From: Dirofilaria immitis
Taxonomy: Eukaryota; Nematoda; Chromadorea; Rhabditida; Onchocercidae
Assembly: GCA_024305405.1 (NCBI GenBank)
Contig: JAKNDB010000086.1
Span: forward strand, 1,921,001 to 1,985,000
Direction of reading: 5' to 3'
Length of the DNA: 64,000 nucleotides
The translations under genes and the position numbers were made by a program. This document shows, piece after piece, positions 21,554 through 37,800 of the stretch (its first letter is position 1; each line of letters begins with the position of its first letter). The notes under the pieces were generated by a model that worked only from the letters and a program-made list of their open reading frames with translations, was not told the DNA's origin and did not search any database.

Positions 21554-22735
21554 TTGCATAGATAGGAAAGACAGATCAGATCCAATAGTCTTCCTCTTTC
21601 TGAAATCATCGAATGCATGATTTTTTTATATTTCAACAATTCACTAAGCCATTCAGTAATCATCGTTTTATGTATCGAATTTCTCCGGAAAAATACTTTT
21701 AATTAAAAATTGGAAATAGCCGAGAACGGATGAATGCAATATATACAGAAGTACGGTGCAAAGAAATATCCATACCAAACCAAATACTAAAAATACCAAA
21801 AATGAAAGGGAGAAATAGATGAGATATTCTTTCGTGTGGAGAGAGAGAAAGAAAGAGGAGAAAGAAAAGGAGGAATTTGAGCAGAGTAATTAAGATATAT
21901 GCAAAATGTAGGAAATAGTTTCTCGTGTTAAGATCGCATTGATAATGGGATGAGCTGATAGTGAGGAAAAAGAAGAAATGATTGCTCTCACGCCTTACTT
22001 TGGTCTCCAGATTATTCACGCAAGGATATTTTTCTTCCGAAAGATACGATCACATAATTATATGTCATATGTATTATCAACTGGTGGAAAATGATAAGTA
22101 TAGTTTCAGGTAGGTAAGTTCAGATAAAGTCGGTCAGTTGAATTCATAATTGTGAAGCTACGCGAATGGTGATAAACATTATTGTCCTGGATGAATCGAG
22201 TGGGAAAGAAAGAGGGTCTCCGTGGACGATATTGCTACTGCATTTCTCGACACTTTCCTTGCCGCTATATCACCTCGGGAGCATTTTCGACATTTTCGCT
22301 GTTCGTTAAAATTCTGTTGCGTCATCCTTTTGCTTATTTTTTATTCTTTAATTAACTGTTTAGAAGTTTTAATATTTGCTTCATTAAGAGTTAAAGTTCT
22401 CTGCGATGTAATTATCTGAATGTTATGTTAATGTCTTCATAACTATTTATATTTTCTTTATCCATCTACTTTTTTAAATGTGGCAAATGACTTAATATTA
22501 TTCGGGAATTATTAAAGCCACAGAATTATCCGATTTGAATAGTTTTTAATGTATGCTGCATGTTGTGCATTTAGTTCATAGCGCTACGAAATAGAATAGC
22601 TTAGCCTAACAAATTAAATGTCATTTTTCTTGAAAATTTAGATATTCATTCTAAATGGTTATCATTTCTGTCTCAGAAATGTCTGCATGAATTAAATTTA
22701 AACTTTAGTAATAAGAATGATGGATTGTCTAGTCA
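21554..22735. other. Intergenic, may hold the 5' end of the MEK5-like gene
   Basis: No convincing exon. The first coding exon of the following kinase gene (with its ATG) should lie here but could not be fixed. A plus-strand frame at 22222-22419 has no recognisable content. Confidence 0.35.
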
Positions 22736-25188
22736 AGTATTTTCTCTAAGCCGATAATAAGATTTACTTTGAAGGAGTTGTCTTCTGTGATGAGTTTAGT
22801 CGAGAGAATATCATCTATTTTGGAGAAACACAACATTTGTTTTAGACGAAGATGAAGAAGGCGATCTTGTGGCTGTTCGAACCAACGAAGAACTTGCTGC
22901 CATGTTATCTTCATCGAGAACTCATCCGTTAAAGATCCATTTAAGTCAGTCGTAACGCTTTTTAGGTTGCTCTGAGATTAATGTATGTTATGGCCTAGAA
23001 AAAGAGAATACGTATACTAGTGCCACTTTTTTAAACATTTTTTCCATTTGGCTTTTAATGTAGCAATGAGTTGACTTTCGATGATTCTCCGAGCCTCTTT
23101 CAAAAACCGCAAGCTATAGTAAATTAGGAAAATAATAATTAATAACTATTCCCAGTTTCGCAAGATGAACCTCTTCTGAATGGTAATTTAACCAGTATTA
23201 TGCCAAATATGTTGAAGAGACTTGAAGCTATTGGATTCGGTTGTTCTGGCACTGTTTACAAGTTAGTTTTTTTACTCATGTTTGAGATTCTGGTAAGCAT
23301 TTTTAAATCTTATTAGGAAAGGAAATTCAACTTTCAGAGCCTTAGATGTGGAACATGATCGGATTGTGGCGTTAAAATGTATCTCTATAGATGGTTGCAG
23401 GGAAAATCTTATCGTTGCTCGAGAAGTACAGCTTCTTAGAAAAGTTTCTATTTCAATTCATTGTAATCTTATTGTTATTACACTGCTTCAGGCAAAAGAT
23501 TGCAAAAATTTTTTTTCTCGAGGCTATTCGAGTTCAAAAAGCAGGAAATCAAGCTGCAAAAGACCTATATATTCTTCTTGAAAACACTTCATTATTTAAA
23601 TTTCTAGTAGCCTAAGTAAGATGCTAAAAGCGCATCTAGAATACTTTAAAGAATATAGTGAAAAGAAAAGAAAGCCATGTTTTTTTCTGTTTCCAGTTTC
23701 AGATGGAAAGTAGTATTGATGTTGCTTAAATTACTGATTTTGTTTTGTACAGTATTCTTGCAGTCCATATATCGTGAATTTCGTATCGGCAGCACTCCTT
23801 GATGGCGAATTATGCTTATCTATGGAATTCATGGATGGTGGCTCATTGGATCGTTACAAAAAATTGCCTGTTTCGGTACTTGTTCCAGCAGCTGTCTCTG
23901 TTATCTGTGGACTCCATCATCTGTGGACGCACAAAGTGATGCACAGAGGTTAATTTGTGCTTATTACTAATGTATGTAGGGCATTTCTTATTTTCGTTTC
24001 ACATCTTTTTTTCTGCTACTAGCCGTGATTTTCCACAGACTTAAAATGTAACTACTGAAATCTTGATTGGCAGCAATGCGTATTACATTCAAAAGATTGC
24101 AGATATAAAACCGAGCAACATATTGGTAAACACTCATGGTGACGTCAAAATATCTGATTTCGGAGTTTCGAGACAATTAGAGCGGTCAGTAGCTCGTAGC
24201 TTTGTAGGCAGCAGTGTATATATGGCGCCGGAACGTATGCAAGGTAGTCCTTACAGGTAACATATCAAGAATATTCAAATGGCGTATTTTTTCAACAATA
24301 AAAGTGGAACATAAACATCTTTAAATCAATTTATAGCGAGGATTGCATAATTCCCTTTGCGATAGTAAGTTCAGTAGGAAAATTTTCTTCGGTGGACATT
24401 TTTGTTTTTGAGAAACGTTTTGGGAATGGGAAAAAGGTGAGATTTTATACTTTTTTGATGACTCAAATGCATATCTGCTACTTAATATACTGCGCATAAT
24501 TTAATCATTATTTTAGAATATGTTCGGATATATGGAGCTTTGGTTTGACGATGTGTGAACTGGCCGCTGGAAAATTTCCGCTAGTAATGAGCACTTGTAA
24601 GAATGTTTCAGCAGTAATGGAAGTTGTTTGTGACAAAAATTTCGATATTATGGATTCTTTTGATGTTGAACATCTTCCAGTTGATTTCGTTGATGTACTG
24701 AGGAATTGGTGTGTATGTTTCAATATATACTTTGACTAAATCCGTCATAGATAATGATAGAGGAAGAAAGCATTTCTGTAGAAATAACAAATAAAGAATG
24801 ATTTTAAACCACTATAGGTATGTCCCGGTAGAATCAACAGCAAATAAGTGGTCATTTAATTCAGAATCGTAAGGCCATTTTACTTTCAGATGCCTTTTGC
24901 ATACTTTCCAAGTATTTATAGTATTAAATATTTCTCAGAAGTCATTGCTGAAAGCATGAAGTCCTATGAGCAGATGCTCAAGATTACCTATATTCGCTTA
25001 AAGGAATTCTCGTAATTCCGATCTGTTTGCTTGATTATTTCACTTCTTGATTTTAAAGTTATAGCGTTGTCGTGGACGAAGCAAAACGATGGAAGCATGA
25101 AGATCTTCTTGATTGTCCATTCTTTCGCTTAAACATCCCTGTAGATTTGCGTCCTATAGCGCAATTCGTTAGCACAGCTCTTCCGTGA
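22736..25188 (+). CDS. MEK5-type MAP kinase kinase (PB1 + kinase)
   Basis: A PB1 domain exon (from about 22736) encodes [20 protein letters not shown] and then [19 protein letters not shown], the acidic OPCA motif. Kinase exons follow: 23156-23261 ([10 protein letters not shown] glycine loop), 23338-23443 (VALK lysine), 23753-23948 ([12 protein letters not shown], ending in the HR of HRD), 24103-24256 ([26 protein letters not shown]), 24517-24708 ([19 protein letters not shown]) and 25065-25188. All catalytic residues are present. The activation loop [16 protein letters not shown] has a Ser at each of the two phosphosites. PB1 plus MAPKK is the MAP2K5 arrangement, which pairs with MEKK2/3-type PB1 domains and activates ERK5. 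The first exon and ATG are not seen. The PB1 exon has one base too many near 22826-22828, and its join to the next exon is out of phase. Confidence 0.87.
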
Positions 25189-25787
25189 ATAAACTGTGAT
25201 GTTTTGATTCTTTTCATTCTTTATGCTTGAAATGACGCATTTTGTATTCAGTGTAATATCGTTCGGAATTTTGAAATAAATTAACTGCTATACTCGATAT
25301 TACTGTCAAATACGGTCAATATAATCCGAATGTCATTTGTAAGATCATTGCAGACCTAGATGTATATATTTTTTTACTCACTCATATTAAGAAATGCTTT
25401 GCTGAAAATATTATCGTATGATTGATGCAATGTGCAACAACAATACGTCTGAAATCGATGTGGTTTCTACGAACAGAAAGTTTTTGTGAACTTTAAAGAA
25501 AATGGCATTTATATGTGTATTGAATTAATTTGAATCTGTTTTTAAAAGAGAATGATGCCTGCTGAAGGTTTTTCCTTCTTTGTTCAGCTTAAAAGATACA
25601 ATGTGAACAATTAAAGAAATGTATCATTTTGTTACACATAGTTGTTAAGAAGAAGAAATAATAATAGTTTAAATCATCATATTAGTAGTAATAATTGAAG
25701 TATTTCATCACTGGTTGCATTCATTATGGATTACTTCTGTATTTCATTTAGATTGTAGATTGACGATATGGTCAGAAATTCAGTATA

Positions 25788-27091
25788 ATGATTTATGCCC
25801 TATTATTATTAATTACATATTTCATTTTTTGCTCGACAAATGATTTGGTAAAGTTCGATGAAAAACCTCCAAAAGATGACGACTCCTTGTAAGTATTCTC
25901 GAAATAAATGCCTTTAATTTTCATACTATCAAATGTCTAGAAGCATTTTAAGTTCAGTGCATTTCGCATTTCCTTTCCAGAGTTTTTAAAATTGAAATGA
26001 TAGCTTAAATATTAATTAGGTAAAATAGCAAACAGTTCTAAAAGAAAATTGTAATTTATCAGGCTTAAAATTGATTACCTTCAACATCGTATACAAGATT
26101 CCCTTTCATAGTTGTGGTAAAGCAGACTGTACATTATACGGTTCTTGTCTGGACTGCAAATTTCCAGAATGTGAATATGGAGCCATAATAATTTTAAATT
26201 GTACCACGAAGAGACAGTGTGCTGGCCAGTATACACTGCAGAAAGAAACAAAATGCCGATATTGTTGGCAGACCGGAATTACGGAACATCACTGCGCTTC
26301 GGTATGACTTTATTTTACATTGAAAGAACTTCTGGAATGATTCTTTCAAATAGCAGCTTGATTAAAATGATGCGAATCAGATCAGGAAATTCGAAGATAA
26401 ATATTAGATTAAAATATAACTTGTACTTCAAAATATTAAGGAAGATGGATGAGAAAGATAGATGATCGATGGAACATGCCTAGGATTTTTAATGCCTAAA
26501 AAGGTAAGACATTCTATGTTATAGAACATTGAAGGTACGCAACTGTTCGACAGTAGCCACTCGATTGTTTCGCACGACATGCCAAGTACATCAGTGGGTC
26601 ATATGTAAAGGTCGACGAACTTTCTACAAGAATGTGAAGTAAATTTATCTGTAAATAAACGTTCGAAGTTTGATATAAAATTCATCTTATTTTTGCATTT
26701 CCAAATCAAAAGGCACGTAAAAATATGTTTGCAGAATTTGAATCTGGTTTACACTAACAAGGATTTCTAATAAATTTTGGACAATTCACGCATAGACAGC
26801 GGAAAGACAAATATTCCTTTGACTGTGTACATATAACATTATTCCATATGTTACTCGATGTATAAACTTACTTGCAGATGCAATTGGTCTTCAGGATATA
26901 GCTGGTGGAAAGCGATGTTCCTTTCAGTCACACTTGGAGGTTTTGGTGCTGATCGTTTTTATTTGGGTATGTGGAAAAGTGCAATTGGGAAATTATTTAG
27001 CTTTGGTGGTTTGGGTATTTGGACACTTGTGGATGTTGTTTTAATTGGTCTTGGTTATATTGGACCAGCTGATGGTTCTCTTTATATTTAA
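25788..27091 (+). CDS. TM2D3: TM2 domain protein 3 (almondex family)
   Basis: Four exons: 25788-25888, 26112-26301, about 26535-26638 and 26878-27091. Exon 1 gives a signal peptide (MIYALLLLITYFIFC). Exons 2-3 give the cysteine-rich ectodomain (CLDCKFPECEYG, CRYCWQ, then CQVHQWVIC). Exon 4 gives CNWSSGYSWWKA and the two TM helices of the TM2 domain with SVTLGGFGADRFYLG and GKLFSFGGLGIWTLVDVVLI. The DRF motif between the helices is present and the protein ends GPADGSLYI, as in animal TM2D3. In flies this protein (almondex) supports Notch signalling at the membrane. An acceptor four bases before the ATG suggests trans-splicing. The acceptor of exon 3 (TTGAAG) is poor; a base-call error nearby is possible. 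Confidence 0.92.
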
Positions 27092-28766
27092 TGGAAAAAG
27101 TGTCTCAGGAAGTTCAACTGCATAAATTTCATTCGAAAAATTTTGACACATTAGAAAACGGAAGTGAAATATTATAATACTACATACAGTTATTGAACAA
27201 AAATATACATTTTTACTAATAAACATTAGTCATGAATTCTTTTGTCTTCCTCTTGTGAAAAGTGTCATTTAGTTAAACAGTTCAGTTGTTGCTTGTAATT
27301 TATACAATCTCGAAGCATTGCTTGAATGTTCTCGAAACTTGTTGTAGCCTTTTTCATTGACTGCATTGTACTGAAATGTAATTTACTGTGCAGAATGCAA
27401 TATACATACATCTCCAGGCTGATTAAAATAAAATACAAAATATTGCTTACAAAAGAACATTATCCAGATCGAAACATGCACCTTGAAGTTGAGAATTCAA
27501 ATCAATCATTACATATTTCCGAACCGTAAGCGCAGGTAAAGTTTTCCCAACATGTTCCTGCAGAGTTGATCAACATTTCTGGATCTTAGTCTTGAATTTT
27601 CTTCTGTTCAATTATGTGGATTTGTGAAGTTGAAGTCGAACTACATAAGAATTCATAGATTTGTATTGTCTAGAAGTTTCGTGTAGCAAACTCGTTGTAG
27701 AAACAAAACATTAGAATAAAATAGCGTTCCAGGATTTTGATATAAAAAAACGATTTTCATTTAAAGAAGTGAAGTGTTATTCGGAATTTTCCATGTTTCT
27801 GGAAATCAATTTATAAAATGACAAAAAAAACTAAATTAGAGTAAAAAATCCAAGTTTTATTCGTAAAACACCAAAAAAATCTTTTGTGGGGATGAGAAGA
27901 ATCAGAAAAGAGCTGTATTCCAAATATTTTTAATATTGTTTGTTTTGAGTTCTAAGCATGAATAAAATTCCGAAGTTTTTTTAAGAACAAAACTTCGATT
28001 CACATAAACCATAGCTTAACATACGTGTAGTCGATATAAGGCTAAGGATGGGTCGTGGTCAACAATATGCGCACTCTCTGATAAGCGTTCCGCTACTGGA
28101 AAACATTCTTGCATGCATAAAAATTGATAAAGTGATAAACATGGGATGGAAATTTAATAGAGAAATCTAGAAAAATTGGAAATAGAAAAAGTGGATTCCG
28201 CAATAAGTAGCAATATTATATATAAAAAATCTAAACTTACGTATGCGACAACGTGCTTGCAACTCTTTCGAAGCCATTAAGCGCGCACCCTGTATGTGAA
28301 TCTTATTCTGTGATTTGAATCCAAACATCGATGGAAAGTAAAAATTAAGGAATCATACATATTATGCAACGGACTATTGCATTCGCTATTCTTTATAAAC
28401 TGGTTGGAAATAGAACGTGACCCAAACTGAATTTAGGACATTGCCTCTACTCTATCAAAATTAATAACTCTCAACCATTTCCTTCAAACCAATGCGCCAG
28501 TTGATTCTCGGAACAATATAAACGGTACGAGGGACTGCTTAAGAACATTTCCGAGACAAGTTTTAACATTTATGACTCTTTCATAATAACATGACCACAC
28601 GACCAACAATTCAAAAATAAAACAAGTAACATAGCAACCAAATCAAATTTATTGTATCTTTATGGAATTCAAAAGCAAACAGATCAAACAATTGCCAAAA
28701 TAAAACTATATCAAAATCCAAATTTAATTTTTATGATTATATTGATTCCATAGAGATCTGAATTGA
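27092..28766. other. Intergenic between convergent genes
   Basis: Separates the 3' ends of TM2D3 and mS27. A plus-strand frame at 27326-27529 is not recognised. Nothing else was seen. Confidence 0.4.
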
Positions 28767-31730
28767 TCAAAATTTTGCAACATTTTTCTTATGGAACACT
28801 TCATCTACATATTCTTGTTCTAGATCTTCCTTACTTTTTCTTTTACCCTGTTCAACCTTTAGAAGATCTTCTTTCACAGCAGCCATATCCTCCCATTTCA
28901 AGCGATTTTCGAAGAAATTCAACATTTCCCAACGATGATGTAATTTTCGGCGCTCTTCGTAGGTTTCTTTCAAACGTAATTTTAAATCTAATTGTTCAAC
29001 CTGAAATTAATACAAACTTTTGAATTTCTCTAAAATTTAATCCCTAAAAATCGAAATTTTCTTTTTATTTAATATCGTGGAACTTCAATACAGAATCCAT
29101 AGAATATTACTTGCAAGAAATTAAGATCCAACTTATTCTTTTATTTGAAAAACCTGAGCTTTGATGAGATTAGCACGATTTTCTCTCCAGTTAAGGAAGG
29201 CATTTCGTTGTATTTCTACGAGATTTTCCTCTTCCGTATTCTGTACATCCTTTAGATATTTCACGATCATATCTGATAGTTTTTCGTTCGTGTTCATGTC
29301 CTCAACTCTATCCAATATTTCCTATAAAAGATGAATTAATCCATGAAAATAATTAAAATCGAAGCGAAAAACTGCAAAAGACATCTCAGGAATGTTTCAT
29401 TTAGAGCTAAAATTTTCCATAACAAATTTAGAACTTGAAAATAGAACATTAACGGTAGGCACACATTTATTGCAGTAACAAAAATCTTAAAGTGACCATA
29501 AAGAACATAACTTTTTCTGATCACTGCGCTGCATAAAATAACTTATTTAAGGATTTCCATCAGTTTATCTAAATTATTAACCTGTAATCCTTCCATAGTA
29601 TTTCCAGAAAGCTGTTTGTCCTGCAATTGCTCACTATTATCCGCTTTAACTTGCACTAATTTGGAGCGACAAATTGCGGCTGCCGATGACATGATATTTG
29701 TTGTTTGCAGCAGTTGTTTTGCCAAAATATAATTGCCAAAAAATATAGATCCTACGAAGCGAATATTGCTAGCTTCTTTTTCATTTAGTGGAACATAATT
29801 ACTAAACCAAAGTAAACACTTTCCAATCAGCTGATTTGGATCGATAAGATCAAAATGCATGTCGTTGTATTCGTTTTTCAAATATGGGAATTTGAAAGTC
29901 ATCTATAATTTTTCTCTACAAGTTTCTTGAAACAAGTAATTATAACTGTAATTTGAGTATCACAGAATAATGATGAAAAGAAAATAGCTAGTTAACAGCA
30001 ATAGTCTTCATCCTTCGTGACTGAAGTTTTCAATTTAAAATAATACGGAAAATTATCATAACTTCCAAGTAGTGATTTTTTTGGAATTTATAAGATATAT
30101 CTACGACGAATGCAGTAAACTTTAATATCTAATATGAATAATCTCCCAAAAATAAATTATCGTTATGACGTACTTCGTCCTCGTCCTCCATATTTCCTGA
30201 ATCATTTTCCATTCCAGAAATATAGTCCAGGGATGGAAGTTTCTCAAATATTCTTTGTTCAGCAGGCAATTCAGTCCATCTTAAACTACTATAAATACAC
30301 AGCCAGTTTAACAAAGCGGACTGGAACATTTCTTGCAACATTACACAACTAGCAATTCGTGCAGCATCTAAAAGTAAATAATTTTTATCGGATTCATTAA
30401 ACACTTTTACATGATTTAATCAAGCAGCACATGGGAATGAAATTTCAAAAGCATTTAGATTGAAACATGGTTTTGAATCCTTACCTGTGATTTTATTTGC
30501 CTCTAGAAAATTATCTATAACTAAACAAGCTGAATGTTCATTCAAAAAATCCCGTAATTGATCTGAAAGAAATAAAAACTGTCACATCATTATGATACAG
30601 TTTTACGAAATATTTTCAGTTTTTCGTGCAATCCTTTCAAAAGATATATCCATATTCTTCGAAAAGATTGCAAACAGTGTAGAAAGCATTGAGCAAACAT
30701 TAATACGTGTTAATAATAGAAATACGAAATACGCAAGTGATTTGAATAATTAATTTCTTAAAAAAATGAAGACATAAAAATCGCAGTAAAGAACATCGAC
30801 AAAGTAAAGATGTATGAATACGAATAAAAATCCCTTCTGCAAAAATAATATTTATAATTTTTCACTAAATAATGAATACGATTCGCATATCTTCATGAAA
30901 TAAATAAATTTTCCCACTAGACAAGTTTCTTGCTCAGGGACTTGGATTTGGAAGGAAGCAGTTATTTCTATTTTAATATATTAAATATAATTTTCAAAGT
31001 TTTTTAAAAAAGATTACTTACAGGGTCAGCTAGAATTGCAAGAAGGATGTCAGTTTTATGATGTTTCAGAAGCAGCCTGATGAGGGCGTATTCTGTTGAG
31101 GGTAGCATTCTACTAGTCATCTCGATGTGTCGCAACCTGTACACAATTTTCAGCACATCATCTAGTTGATCCAGCTCCTCTGCTATGCAAACCGCTGCAT
31201 CAACATCCACCGCACTACAAAAATTATTGTCAAAAACAGAATGTTAGTCTTGATTCCAAAACATACAACAGATTGGAAATATTTCTCATTTTCTACTGTA
31301 TTTCGGATATTTTCGATTTATTTTTAATACAAGTGAATGAAACACAAAAGCATTATTTGAAATTCCCAGATGGTTCTGGTATGCTGAAAGTATCTTCTTA
31401 TCATTTGCTTTAACTGATTTATTTATAACTATATTGGAGTAAATAAATAAAACAAATTTATTCACACGATATAATAAAAATATTCTTAGATACAAGAATA
31501 AACAAATTACAAATAATCAGAACAAACCTGGCTATTCCAGCACTGACAAATTTCTTCTGTACAGCAGTTATCCATTCATATCCTCCTTCTATACCTAGTT
31601 CACTCAGTGCACGATGTCTCATATACCATTCTTCGCTTAATGCAAATTTTTTTGACAATAAATGACGTCGAGCAGCCAGTAAGCATCGGGTAGAACGATG
31701 CATCAATAGTACTAAATGGTTAACTACCAT
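28767..31730 (-). CDS. MRPS27: Mitochondrial ribosomal protein mS27 (MRPS27)
   Basis: Seven exons on the minus strand: 31528-31730, 31022-31214, 30485-30562, 30174-30367, 29582-29902, 29154-29321 and 28767-29000; about 463 residues. The N-terminus is basic with few acids (LVLLMHRSTRCLLAARRHLL), as for a mitochondrial import signal, followed by SEEWYMRHRAL. The middle has helical-repeat (PPR-like) sequence including INYGIF and EHSACLVIDNFLEANKIT, matching the YGIFPD/LLMDSF region of animal mS27. The C-terminus is a charged coiled coil (residues about 350-463). mS27 sits on the mitoribosomal small subunit. Exon 3 is one base short: the A run at 30544-30549 (T on the coding strand) must be 7 for the frame to continue. 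The assignment rests on remembered features of the human protein. Confidence 0.8.
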
Positions 31731-31910
31731 CGTTTGATTTCAACTATTACTTAGTACCTAGAACAAGTTCAACCTGTGTTGAATATGACTGCATAACCAA
31801 TCTACAGACCAATACACGAGTTGTAAAAACCTCAATTATTATGTTATATCTACACTGAATGCAAGCATTGAAATTATCTTGCTACTGCATTTCGCAGAGA
31901 TTATCTGCCG

Positions 31911-32135
31911 GGATTTTTATTATCACAGTGGTGATAATCACTGAACATAAATCAGATGAGCACTAGAACAAAGAGAGTAAGAACGAGATACGCTTCTTTG
32001 GAGGCAAATAAGTCAATGCGGCTTAAGTCAAAAGAATTCCTAAAATCTACTTCATCCTGCAGTGTATGATCCATGCAAAACCTAATAATTTATATTTGTG
32101 TTCAGTGATTATCACTACTGCGATAATAAAAATCC
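31911..32135. mobile_element. MITE-like element with 42-bp inverted termini
   Basis: Positions 31911-31952 and 32094-32135 are reverse complements with 39 of 42 bases matching (GGATTTTTATTATCACAGTG at one end). The 141-base interior has no coding potential. Size and structure fit a miniature inverted-repeat element or a fold-back hairpin. A target-site duplication was not evident. It lies just upstream of mS27 and 140 bases from the LigA relic. Confidence 0.6.
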
Positions 32136-32240
32136 TCTCTCAAGAAACAGAAGAGACAGTGAAAACTAAATTGAATGAGCTTTGTAATATAGGAATACAG
32201 CGACAAGCTCTATCTGGTAGCATAATACACTATCTTGCTA

Positions 32241-34897
<2,657 letters not shown>

Positions 34898-37800
34898 CTA
34901 ATTCCGCCGATTTTTAGCTCGCATTTCAACATCATTTCTCCTTCGATTCCTCCGATGGCCGCGTTTTGGACCACCAAGTGCGACACAGGAATCCGGGACA
35001 GAAGCCGTATAGGGTGGTGGTGGTTCTATAACAAGAACGCTAGTTGGTTGCGTAGGTAATGGTGGCGCTGAAGCAGCTGGTCGGAATGCTGCGCGATTGT
35101 TTACTCTTTCATTGCTTTCCGAGTATCCAGCAGTTTGTCGTCCACTAATAGTTGCACCAATCTTAATTATAAAACTCAGCGTATTCCTTAGATCGTAATT
35201 AAATACTTGTATCTAAGTTTTTAGAATAAAAATATTGCTCAAATTATCCAGTATCTCAGACATTTTAAAACAAGAATAAAAAATATTATGCCTGATGTGC
35301 TCCACGGCCATGTTTTCGTTGAATGAGGTTTTTGGACGTCGAAGAGTATCATAAATATTTAGGGCTGGAGTTTTGTTGGGATTGGTACTGGGAGTATGTA
35401 CAGCACAGATCTTGATAAAAAGTGTCATAAAAAGTAGGAGACCCAGACCACCAAGAACAACGGCCCACCAGTTAACCTGAAGATACGCATATGTATGGAA
35501 AAGGATATGTCCGTGAACAAAATAACACAATATATCCAACAAAATTTTATTGATTCTAAAACAGAAGAAACCGAAATTCAAAACTTACTTGAATCCAATA
35601 TTTGACTTCATACAATGTTTTGGGGTTGAAGATGACATTTTTAAGACGTGCTAATGGTCCATCCGCATCTACACTTCTACACTTGCGAAAGATGTCGCAG
35701 TAACCTTTAATATAAATTATGATAAGCTATAAATAGCAAATATCAAGCTAGATAATAAAAAGTTAGAAATTTACCTTTATAGTTGTTGCATGGAGAGCCA
35801 GGCAGAAGAATCAATCCAGGTTTATTTGCTCGACCAGACTGTTTATATTTACCTACGGCAAACTGCGGCAGTATAAGCGTGGAACGACAAGCTACAAACA
35901 CAATGGATCATACTGTACAAGATTTAGCATTAATATTCACAAACAAAGTGAAAAAGAAGGAAAAATGAGCGAAGCGAATCAGAAGAACTAATTAAGAAAA
36001 TAACTGACTTCCATTTTCGTCCTCGCAGGCTAGATGACAGAGATGTTCTGGTGATCCTACTGTCAGAAAACAGTCTTTCAATCCCACCTACAAATATTTA
36101 CGAATAAGAAAAAATGTATATATTAACAAAATCGACATTAGTTGAATACTACATTTCAAAACACGATAAGCAAGAATAGTAACATAAAACACATAAAGTA
36201 AGAATCAAAATGTCTGCATATTACATCAAAAAACCGATGAGCAAAGGGAGATAATTAACTCAATAATGCAGGAAACAAACTTGCAAAAGCCGAATCAGTT
36301 CCCTTTTCTTTGATCAAATAATTGAAATAAATATGTCGCAGTACACAAAAATCTCTGTAGTCATTAACTCAAGAAAATAGATCTTACAAAGGTTTGTTCA
36401 ATCAAATCTTAATACAGTCCTCCGAACGATTGTATTATAATAATCAGACGTCTCATTTCCACTATTTAATATTCATTCTGTAGGTCAAGAAAATGACCTG
36501 TGCACAGACTGAGCCATTGCAATTACCATCGTTACAGACTTTAGTCGAATCTTGACATGGTAAACCATTCTCTTTAGGATCAGATGGTGGACATTCTGGA
36601 CTTGTGCTGTTACACTGCTGCTGTTTTAAGCATTCTGATTCTGCTCGGCACGTTCTAAAAATATGAATGCTGTTGAATATTGGTAATAAATTTCTTTACT
36701 TTTTTGTCTCAATCTTATGCATCTTCTGTTTCTTCCTTATTCGCTTCATCACTTCTCTCATTAATTCGCCATTTGCAAAAAACAGTCTGACTTACTTTCT
36801 AGAAGCATATGGCTGACAGCTGGAAGCATCACAGCAAGGCCCTTCGGATGGACTACATTGTGCAGAATGAATACGTTTGCAGCGAGAAGCAGGTCCAGAT
36901 TGACGAGGATTACAACAGTTGTCCTTCATTGTTTGACAGTCTTCAGTATTGTATCCACAGTCGCAATCTTCTCCAGGTTCTTTTACTTGATTTCCACAAA
37001 AAGATGATTTCGCTTCTGTAAATAACACGGATATATTACCATATAGTTAAAGTATCCAAAATAAAAATTAAAGACGCAAAAAACATAAAAATGTAAACCT
37101 CTGAAGCAGTTTCGCTTTCCTGTACCTGCGTTATTACCAAAACCACCAAATCGGAAGTCAAGTTCGCTATCAATTGGTCGCTGTTGCAAAACCTGAAATG
37201 CAAACTTTTTATTACTTTCGATTTTCCAAAGAATCCAAAATTATCTCGCTTCTAATAAAATATTTTATAAGAGTTCTTGAGCATTTCTCTCTTTCAGTCC
37301 TATAACGACATTTCTTTTAGAAAAGTTTTCTAAAAGAAAACTATTTTCTTTATTTTCTCTCCTGAAAAGTATATTTTATAATCATTATCATTCTAATAAA
37401 AACATAAACAATAATGTGAAGTACAACAATCAAGGAATCAACTTTTTGAAATGATTCAATTATATGAATTTTATTTTTAGAACATACTTCGGTAAGTACC
37501 AAAGTAATATTTGCTATTGAACAATTTGAGAATTGCGCATTATTCTTCTTATCCCCTGAAGTTGCGGAAGCAAACATGATGTAATTTCCGTCCGGTAAGC
37601 CTGGCTGACATTCCGGGGATAATCATGCTGAAAAAATAGTTTAATTAAAAAGCAAGTTAAAATATAGAGTGATTGTGAAAACGCACTATTTACTATTTAT
37701 ATTTAATATAAGTGCTTAAACTGATAGAAACTATTTTTATACATTAGTAATTAAAATAAATTGTGTTAAAGTGCATCTATTAATACAATCTCAATTGGAT

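Noticed and set aside
21699..22019. 106-codon minus-strand frame
   Set aside because: Phe/Leu/Ser-rich translation of a purine-rich plus strand; no splice context or family.
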